Positions 18,120-26,779 are shown, counted from the stretch's first letter. The stretch is 64,000 nt of DNA from an uncultured Clostridia bacterium (GCA_947625555.1 CANQOT010000004.1:40991-104990); one strand, 5' to 3'. Notes: generated from the letters alone by a model not told the origin. Translations and numbers: made by a program.

Positions 18120-19126
18120 CAGATCTTCTCCTGCATCTTACTTTTGAGGAAGCGGACGACCTCTTCGATCGTCATATCCGAGGTGTCGACGAGCGTCGCA
18201 TCTTCCGCGAGTTTGAGGGGCGCGATCTTTCTGCTCATATCCTGCTCGTCGCGTGCGACGATCTCCTTTTTGAGCGCTTCGAAGTCCACTTCGATGCCCT
18301 TTTGCAGAAGTTCGTCATAGCGCCGTCTTGCGCGCACTTCGGGGGTCGCCGTGAGGTAGAATTTGAAGTCGGCGTCGGGAAGGACGAAGGTACCGATATC
18401 CCGCCCGTCGAGCACACAACTCATCTTATGCGCGATCTCGCGCTGTTTTTCGGCCAAGTGCATGCGCACGCTCGGGTGCTTGGAGACGGCGGAGGCCGCC
18501 ATGGAGACGTGCGGGAGCCTGATCTTTTCCGAGACGTCCTCCCCGTCGAGGAGGGTTCTCTGTGCCCCGTTTTTGAATTCTACGTCGATGGAAGCGTCGC
18601 GCATGAGATCGACGACGGCCGCCTCATCCTCGACGTCTGCGCCCGCTTCGAGCACTTTGAGCGCGCAGGCGCGGTACATTGCCCCTGTATCGAGGTGCAA
18701 GATATTATAGTCCTTCGCGAGAAGTTTTGCGACGGTAGATTTGCCGCTTCCCGCGGGGCCGTCGATGGCGACATTGAAGATCGCGGTAAGGTCCTTGCGG
18801 AGGATCTTCGCGCCGCGGAGATAGATATGGCGGGGCGTAATGTTCTTTTCGACGAAGATCATCACGCGGATGCAGAGCGGGAGGCCCCCCTCAATCTCGG
18901 GTTCCATTGCAGAAAAGAGCGAACAGCTGGAAAATCCCGCATCCCGCGCCGCTTTGGCGGGATAATAGGAATGGATGTCCGAGGTGCTCGAAAAGACGAT
19001 GCTCACGAGCTCATCCTTGATGAGATGATTGCAGCTGACGATCTGCTCCAACAGCTCGGCGACCGCCCGTTTGATCTCCTCTTGCGAATCCTCCGCTATC
19101 GTGGTCGCTCCGCGAATGACTACCAT
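18119..19126 (-). CDS. AroH-type chorismate mutase fused to cytidylate kinase
   Basis: 335 residues in one frame. Residues 1-115 match the Bacillus AroH fold: Arg5 (IRGATT), Glu75 (SAMEPEIEGGL), Arg87 (CIRVM) and Tyr102 (HIYL) occupy the active-site positions of the family. Residues 117-335 are cytidylate kinase: P-loop GPAGSGKST (123-131), LDTGAMYRA, and DGRDIGTFVLPDADFKFYLTA. The first domain turns chorismate into prephenate; the second phosphorylates CMP/dCMP. GGGAG precedes the ATG. There is no stop or internal start at the junction. First gene of the operon. Confidence 0.93.
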   Translation of the reverse strand: MVVIRGATTIAEDSQEEIKRAVAELLEQIVSCNHLIKDELVSIVFSSTSDIHSYYPAKAARDAGFSSCSLFSAMEPEIEGGLPLCIRVMIFVEKNITPRHIYLRGAKILRKDLTAIFNVAIDGPAGSGKSTVAKLLAKDYNILHLDTGAMYRACALKVLEAGADVEDEAAVVDLMRDASIDVEFKNGAQRTLLDGEDVSEKIRLPHVSMAASAVSKHPSVRMHLAEKQREIAHKMSCVLDGRDIGTFVLPDADFKFYLTATPEVRARRRYDELLQKGIEVDFEALKKEIVARDEQDMSRKIAPLKLAEDATLVDTSDMTIEEVVRFLKSKMQEKI

Positions 19127-19152
19127 AAAATCTCTCCCGTAAATTTTTTTAC

Positions 19153-19181
19153 ATTATAGCGCATGTGCGTGGAAAAGTCAA
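19153..19181 (-). promoter_or_regulatory. Sigma-A promoter of the aroH-cmk operon
   Basis: Minus strand TTGACT (19176-19181), 17-base spacer, TATAAT (19153-19158). Confidence 0.7.
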
Positions 19182-19216
19182 AGCGTTGCGCACAAAAATA
19201 TGCGCATACAACAGGT

Positions 19217-19257
19217 CATTTTACAATAGTATGTCACGCATAGTACTTTGTAAAATG
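19217..19257. repeat. Palindromic intergenic repeat inside a larger hairpin (copy b)
   Basis: Core TATGTCACGCATAGTACTT at 19230-19248. It is flanked by a perfect 10-bp inverted repeat, CATTTTACAA (19217-19226) and TTGTAAAATG (19248-19257). It lies four bases past the stop of the flavoprotein gene and shares more than 30 nearly identical bases with copy d at 51590. Confidence 0.75.
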
Positions 19258-19261
19258 TAAT

Positions 19262-20473
19262 TTATTTTGCAATTCCCGCCGCATATCCCGTCGAAAAGGC
19301 AATTTGAAGGTTGAATCCGCCCGTGTAGGCGTCGAGGTCGAGGACTTCCCCGCAGAAATAGAGCCCCTTTACTTTTTTGCTCTCCATTGTCTTGGGGTCG
19401 ATCTCGTTTTGCGCGACGCCACCCGATGTGACGACGGCCTCGGAAAATCCGCGCAGTCCCTTCGGCGCGATCGGAAAGGCTTTCAGGGCGGCGACGAGCC
19501 GCTTGCGCTCCTCTCTCGTGAGAGCGTTTGCGCGCTTTTCCGCATCGACGAAGGCGCTTTTGAGGACGAATTGCACCACTGCGGCGGGGAGAAGCCCGCG
19601 CATTACGCTCTTCATCTGTTCGTTGGCGCGCGCCGTGAGATCTTTTACGAGCCGATCGTCGAGCTTTTTCTCGTCGAGTGCGGGTTTGAAGTCGACGGAA
19701 AGGCCGATCTCTTCGAGCGGCAAGCGGTTGATCTCGGCGGATAGTGTCAAGACGAGCGGCCCGGAAATCCCGTAATGAGTAAAGAGCATTTCCCCGAGGC
19801 GCGAGGAGAGTGTTTTCTCCCCTCGTTTTGCCGTGAGCACGACGTTCTTCAACGTGATGCCCTGCGCCTCGCTCACGCCGTCCGCCTCGATCCCGACGAG
19901 CGACGGCACACATTCGACGATTTGATGTCCCGCCTGCACGGCAAATTTCAGCCCGTCGCCCGTCGAACCCGTGGAGGGATAGGAGAGCCCGCCCGTTGCG
20001 ATCACGACGGCATCGGCTTCTATACGCCCGTCTTTGGTAATTATGCCACGCGCAGTACCTTCCGAAACGTCGATTTTCAAAACTTCGGTGCCGAGACGGA
20101 TATCGACGCCCGCTTCGAGGCACGCCCGTTCGAGTGTTTTCGTGATGTCGCTCGCGTGGTCGGAAGCGGGAAATACGCGCCCTCCCCGCTCCGTTTTGAG
20201 CGTGAGGCCGTGTTCTTCCATAAAGCGCATCGTATCTTCGGGCGAAAAACGGTAGATGGCGCCCGTGAGGAACTTCGAACCGCGGACGACGTTTTGCAAA
20301 AACTCCTCGGGCGAGCAGTCGTTGGTGAGGTTGCACCTCCCCTTTCCCGTGATATAGAGCTTCTTTCCGAGTTTTTCGTTTTTTTCGAGGAGGATGACCT
20401 CGTGCCCGCACGATGCGGCCGCATAAGCCGCCATGAGCCCCGATGCCCCTCCGCCGACGATCACTTTGCGCAT
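19262..20473 (-). CDS. BaiN/HI0933-like NAD(P)/FAD-dependent oxidoreductase
   Basis: 403 residues. The N-terminal dinucleotide motif GGGASGLMAAYAAASCGHEVILLEK marks an FAD-binding fold. GKGRCNLTND, VVIATGGLSYPSTGSTGDG and the C-terminal GLYFCGEVLDLDAYTGGFNLQIAFSTG are characteristic of the HI0933/BaiN family. One member, BaiN of Clostridium scindens, reduces a bile-acid intermediate, but most have no known substrate, so no function is assigned. It follows oadA by 66 bases containing a hairpin. AAGGA precedes the ATG. Confidence 0.88.
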   Translation of the reverse strand: MRKVIVGGGASGLMAAYAAASCGHEVILLEKNEKLGKKLYITGKGRCNLTNDCSPEEFLQNVVRGSKFLTGAIYRFSPEDTMRFMEEHGLTLKTERGGRVFPASDHASDITKTLERACLEAGVDIRLGTEVLKIDVSEGTARGIITKDGRIEADAVVIATGGLSYPSTGSTGDGLKFAVQAGHQIVECVPSLVGIEADGVSEAQGITLKNVVLTAKRGEKTLSSRLGEMLFTHYGISGPLVLTLSAEINRLPLEEIGLSVDFKPALDEKKLDDRLVKDLTARANEQMKSVMRGLLPAAVVQFVLKSAFVDAEKRANALTREERKRLVAALKAFPIAPKGLRGFSEAVVTSGGVAQNEIDPKTMESKKVKGLYFCGEVLDLDAYTGGFNLQIAFSTGYAAGIAK

Positions 20474-20497
20474 GGGTTTTTCCTTATTTTATGAGGA

Positions 20498-20520
20498 GGC
20501 GAGGGCGCAATGCCCTCGCC
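20498..20520. terminator. Strong hairpin between oadA and the flavoprotein gene
   Basis: GGCGAGGGC (20498-20506) and GCCCTCGCC (20512-20520) make a nine-pair stem. No T run follows on the minus strand, so it may only attenuate readthrough or stabilise the decarboxylase mRNA. Confidence 0.5.
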
Positions 20521-20539
20521 TTTGCGTTCTGTCGGTCGG

Positions 20540-21958
20540 TTACACGGGATAGACTCCCGTCTTTGCGAGGTCCTGATCCACGCCCTTATCGCGCGCCTTT
20601 CTCCATTTGAAGAAATTCTCGGCGACTTCGGGGAAGGAAGCGTAGGAGAGTACGTCCTCTTCCTGCGTATAGTACCCCTTTTCGATGACTTCCGCCTTGA
20701 GTTTTTCGTATTCGGGTTCGAGGTCGTCCGCGGGGCGGTAGGTAATGCGTTTCTCCCCCTTCAACACCTTCTCGGCGACCTCCTCGTTGATGGGCATGGG
20801 CACGCGCCCGTACTTGCCCGCAAACAGATCGCGCGTCTCCTTCGTGACCATCTTGTACCGCTCGCCCATGACGACGTTCATCACGGCCTGCGTGCCGACG
20901 ATCTGCGAAGAAGGTGTGACGAGAGGCGGATAGCCGCAATCCCTTCTCACATTGGGGACCTCGGCGAGCACTTCGGGAAGTTTATCCTCCTTGCCCGCCT
21001 TTTTGAGCTGGTTCATGAGGTTGGAGAGCATGCCCCCGGGCACCTGATAGATGAGCGTGTTGACGTCCACCTGCCGCACCTTCGGGTTCAAAGAGCCCTC
21101 CTTTTCGAGTTCGGCCGCGACCTTTTTGAAATGCGCGGCAATGGGAATGAGTTTTTCGAGGTCGATCCCCGTATCGTAAGGGGTCCCTTTGAGCGTTGCG
21201 ACGAGCGATTCCGTCGCGGGTTGCGAGGTGCCGTTTGCGAGCGGCGAGAGCGCGGTATCGACGATATCCACCCCCGCCTGGATGGCCATGAGATTGACCA
21301 TGTCGCCCGTACCCGTCGTATTGTGCGTGTGCAGGTGCAACTTTGTCTCGGGGCGAAGCGCCTTTTTAAGGGCGGAGACGAGTTCGTAGGCGTCGAACGG
21401 CAACAGAAGATTTGCCATATCCTTGATGCAGATGTTATCCGCGCCCATGCTCTCGTACGTCTTGGCGAGGTTCACGAAATATTCGAGGCTGTACGCGGGG
21501 CCCGTCGTATAGGAAATGGCCGCCTCGCACACGCCGCCGCATTGACCGCCGTACTTTTTGATGGCCTTCATCGATGCCTCGATGTTTCGGGGATCGTTCA
21601 AAGCGTCGAATACGCGGATGACGCCGATGCCGTTTTCGAAGCACTTTTCGACGAGTTTATCGACGAGATCGTCGGCATAGTTGCGGTAGCCGAGGAGGTT
21701 CTGTCCGCGCAACAGCATCTGGATGGGCGTCTTTTTGAGATACTTTTTGAGGGTGCGAAGGCGTTCCCACGGGTCCTCATTCAAAAAGCGCATGCAGGTA
21801 TCGAAGGTCGCGCCGCCCCATCCTTCGAGCGAATAGTACCCGACCTCATCAAGCTGTGATAAAACGGGGATCATCTGCTCGGTGCGCATGCGCGTCGCCG
21901 CCTGCGACTGGTGCGCATCGCGCAGAATGGTATCCATGATCATTACTTTTTTAGCCAT
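20540..21958 (-). CDS. oadA: Oxaloacetate decarboxylase / pyruvate carboxyltransferase subunit alpha
   Basis: 472 residues. Carboxyltransferase of the PYC/OadA family that moves the carboxyl group between oxaloacetate and biotin. Metal-site and catalytic regions are visible: DTILRDAHQSQAATRMRT at the N-terminus, NICIKDMANLL with the key lysine, and LHTHNTTGTGD. The conserved C-terminal PYC domain is present, but the biotin domain is missing; a separate biotin protein is encoded upstream at 23474. Last decarboxylase subunit of the operon, 45 bases after oadB. Confidence 0.94.
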   Translation of the reverse strand: MAKKVMIMDTILRDAHQSQAATRMRTEQMIPVLSQLDEVGYYSLEGWGGATFDTCMRFLNEDPWERLRTLKKYLKKTPIQMLLRGQNLLGYRNYADDLVDKLVEKCFENGIGVIRVFDALNDPRNIEASMKAIKKYGGQCGGVCEAAISYTTGPAYSLEYFVNLAKTYESMGADNICIKDMANLLLPFDAYELVSALKKALRPETKLHLHTHNTTGTGDMVNLMAIQAGVDIVDTALSPLANGTSQPATESLVATLKGTPYDTGIDLEKLIPIAAHFKKVAAELEKEGSLNPKVRQVDVNTLIYQVPGGMLSNLMNQLKKAGKEDKLPEVLAEVPNVRRDCGYPPLVTPSSQIVGTQAVMNVVMGERYKMVTKETRDLFAGKYGRVPMPINEEVAEKVLKGEKRITYRPADDLEPEYEKLKAEVIEKGYYTQEEDVLSYASFPEVAENFFKWRKARDKGVDQDLAKTGVYPV

Positions 21959-22003
21959 ATCAAAACTCCTTTTTGCAGACTTCGGCGAAGGGACGCGGAG
22001 CGT

Positions 22004-23461
22004 TTACCCGAAGCATGCGAGCAGCATGCCCGCAGCGAGCGCCGAGCCGATGACGCCCGCGACATTGGGTCCCATCGCGTGCATCAGAAGGTGGTTGGAG
22101 GGATCTGTCTCCCTGCCGACATCTTCGGAGATCCGTGCCGCCATGGGCACGGCCGAGACGCCCGCCGAGCCGATGAGCGGATTGATCTTTCCCTTTGTGA
22201 GCTTGCACATGAGCTTTGCGGTGAGAAGGCCGCCGATCGTCCCGCAATAGAAGGCGAAGATGCCGATCGCGAGAATGCCGAGCGTGGTCGGCGTGAGGAA
22301 GATGTTCCCCTTCGCTTTGCACCCGACGGCAATGCCGAGGAAGATGGTGATGGTGTTGATGAGCCCGTTCTGCGCCTGCGAAGAGAGCCGTTCGACAACG
22401 CCCGATTCGCGGAACAAATTCCCGAGCATGAGCATGCCGAGGAGCGGAATTGCGTCGGGAAGCAGGAGCCCCACGATCAAGGTGACGACGATCGGGAAGA
22501 TGATCTTCTCCACCTTGGAGACCTGCCGGAGGGGCTTCATGCGGATCATGCGTTCCTTTTTCGTCGTGAGGAGCCGCATGACGGGCTTTTGGATGGCGGG
22601 AATGAGCGCCATATAGGAATATGCCGCAATGGCGATGGTGGGAACGAGGTTCTCGGCGAGCATCTTGGAGACGTAGATGGCGGTGGGTCCGTCCGCGCCG
22701 CCGATGATGGCGATGGCCGCCGCTTCGGAACCCGTAAAGCCGATGAGGATCGCGCCGAAGAGCGCGACGAAGATGCCGAGCTGTGCGCCCGCGCCGATGA
22801 GCATGCTCTTGGGGTTGGCGATGAGCGGACCGAAATCCGTCATGGCGCCGATGCCGAGGAAGATGAGCGGCGGGTAGATGACCTTATCCACGCCGTAGTA
22901 GAGGTACCATAGAAGTCCCCTGTCCGTCACCGCTTCGTAAGCCTCGCTCAAAATGACCGAATTGCTTGTAAACGTCGTGACGCCGTTTGCGACCGTCCCC
23001 TGAATGTATCCGTAGAGCGAGTAGAAAGAATCGAAGTTGGCATACGGCATCTGCGAAACGATGCCGTTTTGCAGATCCGCGAAGCTCGCAAAGTAATTTA
23101 CGATCCCCGCGCCGCTGTCCAAAAATCCCTCGCGGAGATAGATAAGTTCGCCCGCGGCATTTTGGTAGACGCTCACAAATTCCTTTGCGCCGTCCGCCGT
23201 GACCCCGACGGTATAGCCGAGGTCGGGGGTATATTTTCCCCAGAGGATGCTCTCCGCCCCGGGAAGATTGATGAGGAACATTCCGAACGCGATGGGAAGA
23301 AGGAGCATGGGCTCGTACTTCTTCACGATCGCGAGGAAGAAGAGCACGAGGGAGATGGCGAGCATCACATAATTCTGCCAGCCCCCTTGCGAAAGCCCCA
23401 TCGACCCCCACAGATTGGAGAAGATATCCCCGATGTTGAGTGCGATCAAACTGCTTTGCAT
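22004..23461 (-). CDS. oadB: Na+-pumping decarboxylase subunit beta (OadB/GcdB/MmdB family) with a large insert
   Basis: 485 residues, about 100 more than usual. Integral membrane subunit that releases CO2 from carboxybiotin and exports Na+. Family motifs are present: LIFLGIGAMTDFGPLIANPK, GGADGPTAIYVSK (Asp257 is the expected Na+/proton ligand), GNLFRESGV and SAGVSAVPMAARISEDVG. Residues about 70-181, between the second hydrophobic segment and GLLWYLYYGV, are an extra, mostly polar insert that other OadB proteins lack. It follows the biotin protein by 12 bases. Confidence 0.93.
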   Translation of the reverse strand: MQSSLIALNIGDIFSNLWGSMGLSQGGWQNYVMLAISLVLFFLAIVKKYEPMLLLPIAFGMFLINLPGAESILWGKYTPDLGYTVGVTADGAKEFVSVYQNAAGELIYLREGFLDSGAGIVNYFASFADLQNGIVSQMPYANFDSFYSLYGYIQGTVANGVTTFTSNSVILSEAYEAVTDRGLLWYLYYGVDKVIYPPLIFLGIGAMTDFGPLIANPKSMLIGAGAQLGIFVALFGAILIGFTGSEAAAIAIIGGADGPTAIYVSKMLAENLVPTIAIAAYSYMALIPAIQKPVMRLLTTKKERMIRMKPLRQVSKVEKIIFPIVVTLIVGLLLPDAIPLLGMLMLGNLFRESGVVERLSSQAQNGLINTITIFLGIAVGCKAKGNIFLTPTTLGILAIGIFAFYCGTIGGLLTAKLMCKLTKGKINPLIGSAGVSAVPMAARISEDVGRETDPSNHLLMHAMGPNVAGVIGSALAAGMLLACFG

Positions 23462-23473
23462 ACCTATCTCCGA

Positions 23474-23821
23474 TTATCCGATGACAGCGAGGACCGCATC
23501 CGATTCGACGTTGGCCCCCTTTGCGACGTTGAAGGAAACCGTCCCGTCGCAGGGGGCGGTGATGTCGTTATCCATCTTCATCGCTTCGAGGACGAGGATG
23601 GGTTGATCCTTCTTGACGGAGGCGCCGTTCGCGACGAGAAGATTTTTGATGAGCCCGGGGAAGGGCGAAAGGACCTTCGTCCCCTTTCCCGTTGCGGCAG
23701 GCTTTGCCGCAGGCGCGTCGGCCGCGGGAGCTTCGGCAATGACGGGAGAGGCGGTAGCCCCTACCTCTTCGACGCCGACCTCGTATTGTTTTCCGTCCAC
23801 CGTGATGATAAAATTACGCAT
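23474..23821 (-). CDS. Biotin carboxyl carrier protein of the decarboxylase
   Basis: 115 residues from the ATG at 23821, which follows GGAGA. Residues 1-15 form a short N-terminal element, 20-45 a flexible Ala/Pro linker, and 48-115 the biotinyl domain with the biotin lysine in LVLEAMKMDN. It should shuttle the carboxyl group between the two carboxyltransferases (20540, 24194) and OadB. An upstream ATG at 23893 exists but would read into oadG. Confidence 0.95.
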   Translation of the reverse strand: MRNFIITVDGKQYEVGVEEVGATASPVIAEAPAADAPAAKPAATGKGTKVLSPFPGLIKNLLVANGASVKKDQPILVLEAMKMDNDITAPCDGTVSFNVAKGANVESDAVLAVIG

Positions 23822-23856
23822 AGTATCGTCTCCTTTTCCCGATTGATGTTGAAGCG

Positions 23857-24189
23857 TTATAATCTTTTGATGCGCCGCACGACGAAGTCGCACTGTGCCT
23901 GTTCGCCCGCAACAATGACTGCAACGGCCGCCGTGATGGCCGCGACGACTTCGGGCGGGATGCCCTCTTCGATCTTAGGATCGCCGGGAAGGGCTGGCGC
24001 CGCCTTTGTTTCCTTCTTCTCCCTCTTCGCCCCCGCCTTTTTCATGAGAAGGCCGATGAGCATGAAGATGGCGACGAGGAGCACGATCCCGACAAAGACA
24101 AACAAAAGCCCGAATACGGCATAGAACGCCGCGGCGCCCAGCCCGCCCTCGATATGAAATCCGTCGAACAGTAATAAGAGGTCTTTCAT
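23857..24189 (-). CDS. oadG: Na+-pumping decarboxylase subunit gamma (OadG family)
   Basis: 110 residues from the ATG at 24189, preceded by GTGAGG. One membrane helix at about 18-48 (FYAVFGLLFVFVGIVLLVAIF), a charged stretch (KKAGAKREKKETK), a Pro-rich linker, then EEGIPPEVVAAITAAVAVI and a basic tail (VVRRIKRL). This layout is typical of OadG/MmdD, which anchors the soluble subunits to OadB. It starts four bases after the upstream gene ends. Confidence 0.85.
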   Translation of the reverse strand: MKDLLLLFDGFHIEGGLGAAAFYAVFGLLFVFVGIVLLVAIFMLIGLLMKKAGAKREKKETKAAPALPGDPKIEEGIPPEVVAAITAAVAVIVAGEQAQCDFVVRRIKRL

Positions 24190-24193
24190 GTCC

Positions 24194-25540
24194 TCACCCG
24201 ATGCGCGTCTGCAACGACGCAATGAGATATTGCTTCAAGAACTGCGGTTCTACGATATCGTCGAGATAGCCCCCCTTGGCTGCGTGGAAGGGATCGGCGT
24301 TCTCTTCGGCATAGACTTTCGCAAGTTTTTCCGCATCTGCACCGCCGAACTCGATCTCGGCGCCCGCCTCTGCTTCGAAGAGGGCGATCTGCGCCGTCGC
24401 AAGGGCGAATGAGTAGTCGAAACCCGCGGATTTCGCCGCAAAGAGGCTGTAACCGAGGCCGACCGCCCTGCCCGTGACGACGGCGATCTTTGCCGTGTCG
24501 ATGGTATCGAGCATGGAGAGATATTCCCCTATCTCTTTGAGAAGGGCGCTGTCGGCGGCCGCCATCGAAACCTCGGCGCCGAGACAATCGACAAAGGTGA
24601 CGAAGGGAAGCCCGTAGCAGGAGGCAAATTCCGCGAAGAGCTTGATCTTGCGGATGTTGCGCTCGTTGAGACGGACGCCGCTCATAATGACGGCGGCGAC
24701 GGAGATGCCGCCCAGCCTTCCGAGGACGGTCTCGACTTCGGGGCAAGTGTTGGCGCCGAGTTCGATCCCCCCCTCGATGAGCGTTGCAATGCCCTCCGCC
24801 GTCACGCCCTGATTGAGCGCGGGGGCGGGCTCGTTGAGTTCGGCATTGACGATGGAAAGGCCGACGATATCCGAGATATGCAAGATCGCGGATGCGGCCT
24901 CCTTCATATCCTTCACCTCGACGGCGGGAAGGACGGCGCTGTGAAGCGCAAAGTATCCGCCCACTTCCTCCGCTTTGAGCGCTTTGCCCGCCTTTGCGGA
25001 GAGCACGAGCGGAGATGCGAGCGCGAGAGAACTCTTTTGGGTGAAGAGCACGCAATCGCACAGGGCGGCGAGCGCGGCGGAAGAGCCGAATACCTCGCCG
25101 TCCACAATGGCAAATTGCAAGACGGAACCTTTGAGCTGCGACGCTTTGAGAAGGAGAGCGCCGATGCCCTCGAGGACGTTCACGCCCTCGCCCACGCGCA
25201 CGCCGTGGGAATGAAGGAGATAGACAACGGGCGTATTATTCTTTTCCGCGGCGGAGAGCGTCTTGACGATCTTATCGCAGTTCGCCTTGGAGAGCCCGCC
25301 GAAGGAGACCTCGAAATTTTGCGCGACGAGATAATACGCATAGCCGCCGATGGTGCAATAGCCCGTGACGACGCCCTCGCCCTGCGCTTCTTCCCCGAAG
25401 AGTTCGTCCTTGGAATAGCTGAATGCGGCGAGCTCGACGAAGCTCCCCTCGTCAGCGAGGGAGGCGATCTCCGCCCGTACGCCCTTGCCCGCATCCTTCA
25501 AGACTTTCTTCCTCTCACTGAGCAATGTGATCCGATCCAT
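24194..25540 (-). CDS. Acyl-CoA carboxyltransferase-like subunit (MmdA/PccB superfamily, divergent)
   Basis: 448 residues. The crotonase-fold carboxyltransferase pattern is recognisable: LADEGSFVEL, GEGVVTGYCTIGGYAYYLVAQNFEVSFGGLSKANCDKI, then a second half with LGRLGGISVAAVIMSG, LPFVTFVDCLG and AVVTGRAVGLGYSLFA. Relatives decarboxylate or transfer the carboxyl of methylmalonyl-, malonyl- or glutaconyl-CoA via biotin. It is shorter than typical MmdA (about 510) and the acyl-CoA motifs are weak, so the substrate is not assigned. First gene of the operon. Confidence 0.8.
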   Translation of the reverse strand: MDRITLLSERKKVLKDAGKGVRAEIASLADEGSFVELAAFSYSKDELFGEEAQGEGVVTGYCTIGGYAYYLVAQNFEVSFGGLSKANCDKIVKTLSAAEKNNTPVVYLLHSHGVRVGEGVNVLEGIGALLLKASQLKGSVLQFAIVDGEVFGSSAALAALCDCVLFTQKSSLALASPLVLSAKAGKALKAEEVGGYFALHSAVLPAVEVKDMKEAASAILHISDIVGLSIVNAELNEPAPALNQGVTAEGIATLIEGGIELGANTCPEVETVLGRLGGISVAAVIMSGVRLNERNIRKIKLFAEFASCYGLPFVTFVDCLGAEVSMAAADSALLKEIGEYLSMLDTIDTAKIAVVTGRAVGLGYSLFAAKSAGFDYSFALATAQIALFEAEAGAEIEFGGADAEKLAKVYAEENADPFHAAKGGYLDDIVEPQFLKQYLIASLQTRIG

Positions 25541-25584
25541 AGTTACCTCACTCTCGATAAAAACACCAATTTCTACCGCATACC

Positions 25585-25614
25585 ATTATACACCGTTTCC
25601 CCCCAAAAAAGCAA
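25585..25614 (-). promoter_or_regulatory. Probable promoter of the decarboxylase operon
   Basis: Minus strand TTGCTT (25609-25614), 18-base spacer, perfect TATAAT (25585-25590), about 45 bases before the first ATG. Confidence 0.55.
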
Positions 25615-25675
25615 GGGCATTCCAATATTTTCCGCGAAATATTTTTTACTGACACAAAATAGCGGGTCTTGTAAT

Positions 25676-25709
25676 AAAAGGATGCCGCCCGCACTTTGTG
25701 GCGGGCGGC
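25676..25709 (-). terminator. Terminator after the VTT membrane protein gene
   Basis: GCCGCCCGC (25684-25692) and GCGGGCGGC (25701-25709) form a nine-pair GC stem, followed on the minus strand by a short T tract. Confidence 0.65.
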
Positions 25710-25718
25710 GATCGGCGT

Positions 25719-26765
25719 TCATTCATTTTTAACGTCATCTTTTCGGTCATGCGGCGGCGTGTCATTCTTTTTGACGCCCTTCGAGACGATGGCCCCGTTG
25801 GGGTCGACGACCTCCATCGTAAATTCATCGCGTTCCGTTTTCTCCTTGACGCGCGTCTCGCGGTGGAATTTTTTCTCGAACCAACCGAGAATGGCGTCCG
25901 ACTTCTTATAGAGGAACACAAACAGGATGACGACAAGCACGAAGAGGATGGCCCAGATCGTGATCCCCCACCATGTGTTGAAGGGAATGAGGGTGATGGA
26001 ATAGCTTGTCGTGAAGATGGCGAGCACGCGGGAGATGAGGATAACGGCGAGAAAGAATATGAGCGACATAGACGACATCCCCGCCACAAAGCAAAGGACG
26101 TCGTCGGGAAAGACGGGCAAAAGGAACATTGCCGAAAGGAGCAGTTTATCCTTCCCCTTGATCTTTTTGAGCCATTTTTCGAGGGTATCCTTCCCGATGA
26201 GCCACGAAACGACGCGGGTGCCCGCATAGCGGCCGATGAGGAAGGCGACGAGGGAGCCGAGGACGATGCCGAGAAGGCTCAAAAGGCTCCCGATGAGGGG
26301 CCCGAAAAGAGCCGCGCCCGCGACGACGGTCACCGTGCTCGGAATGGGCAACACGACGACTTGCAGGAATTGCAAAAGTACGAAGATGACATACATCCAC
26401 CAACCCGAACTGCGCAAGAAGTCCTCGAGTTTCTCCTCGTCGCGCATGATGGCGAAAAATCCCGTGCGGATGAGCGCATACGCGACGACGGTGAAGAATA
26501 CGGCCATCACATAGAGGGTGATGCAGAATTTATAGACGACCTCTTTATTGAGGAAATAACAGACAAGATCGGTGATGAGGACGGCTCCGTTCAAAACGGT
26601 CCCGCCGATGACGGCGAGCAGCCAATAGACTTCCTTCCAGCTCCCGTGGTAAAAATTGAGGGACAAAACCAAAAAGACCTCCGTGACAGCGGCGGCCGCG
26701 GCGATCCCGACGCAATGTAAGACGCGCCAAAGGGCTACGTGGGTTTTGGTCTCGTCTTTCTCCAT
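25719..26765 (-). CDS. TVP38/TMEM64 (VTT-domain) membrane protein
   Basis: 348 residues with about seven hydrophobic segments. The VTT (SNARE-associated) core is clear: PIPSTVTVVAGAALFGPLIGSLLSLLGIVLGSLVAFLIGRYAG, then LPVFPDDVLCFVAGMSSMS. Relatives in eukaryotes are lipid scramblases and DedA proteins handle lipid carriers, but this bacterial subgroup has no settled role. The last 50 residues are charged and cytoplasmic. It starts 14 bases after the GNAT-RNase H gene and is probably co-transcribed with it. Confidence 0.85.
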   Translation of the reverse strand: MEKDETKTHVALWRVLHCVGIAAAAAVTEVFLVLSLNFYHGSWKEVYWLLAVIGGTVLNGAVLITDLVCYFLNKEVVYKFCITLYVMAVFFTVVAYALIRTGFFAIMRDEEKLEDFLRSSGWWMYVIFVLLQFLQVVVLPIPSTVTVVAGAALFGPLIGSLLSLLGIVLGSLVAFLIGRYAGTRVVSWLIGKDTLEKWLKKIKGKDKLLLSAMFLLPVFPDDVLCFVAGMSSMSLIFFLAVILISRVLAIFTTSYSITLIPFNTWWGITIWAILFVLVVILFVFLYKKSDAILGWFEKKFHRETRVKEKTERDEFTMEVVDPNGAIVSKGVKKNDTPPHDRKDDVKNE

Positions 26766-26779
26766 GTATCTATCCTATA

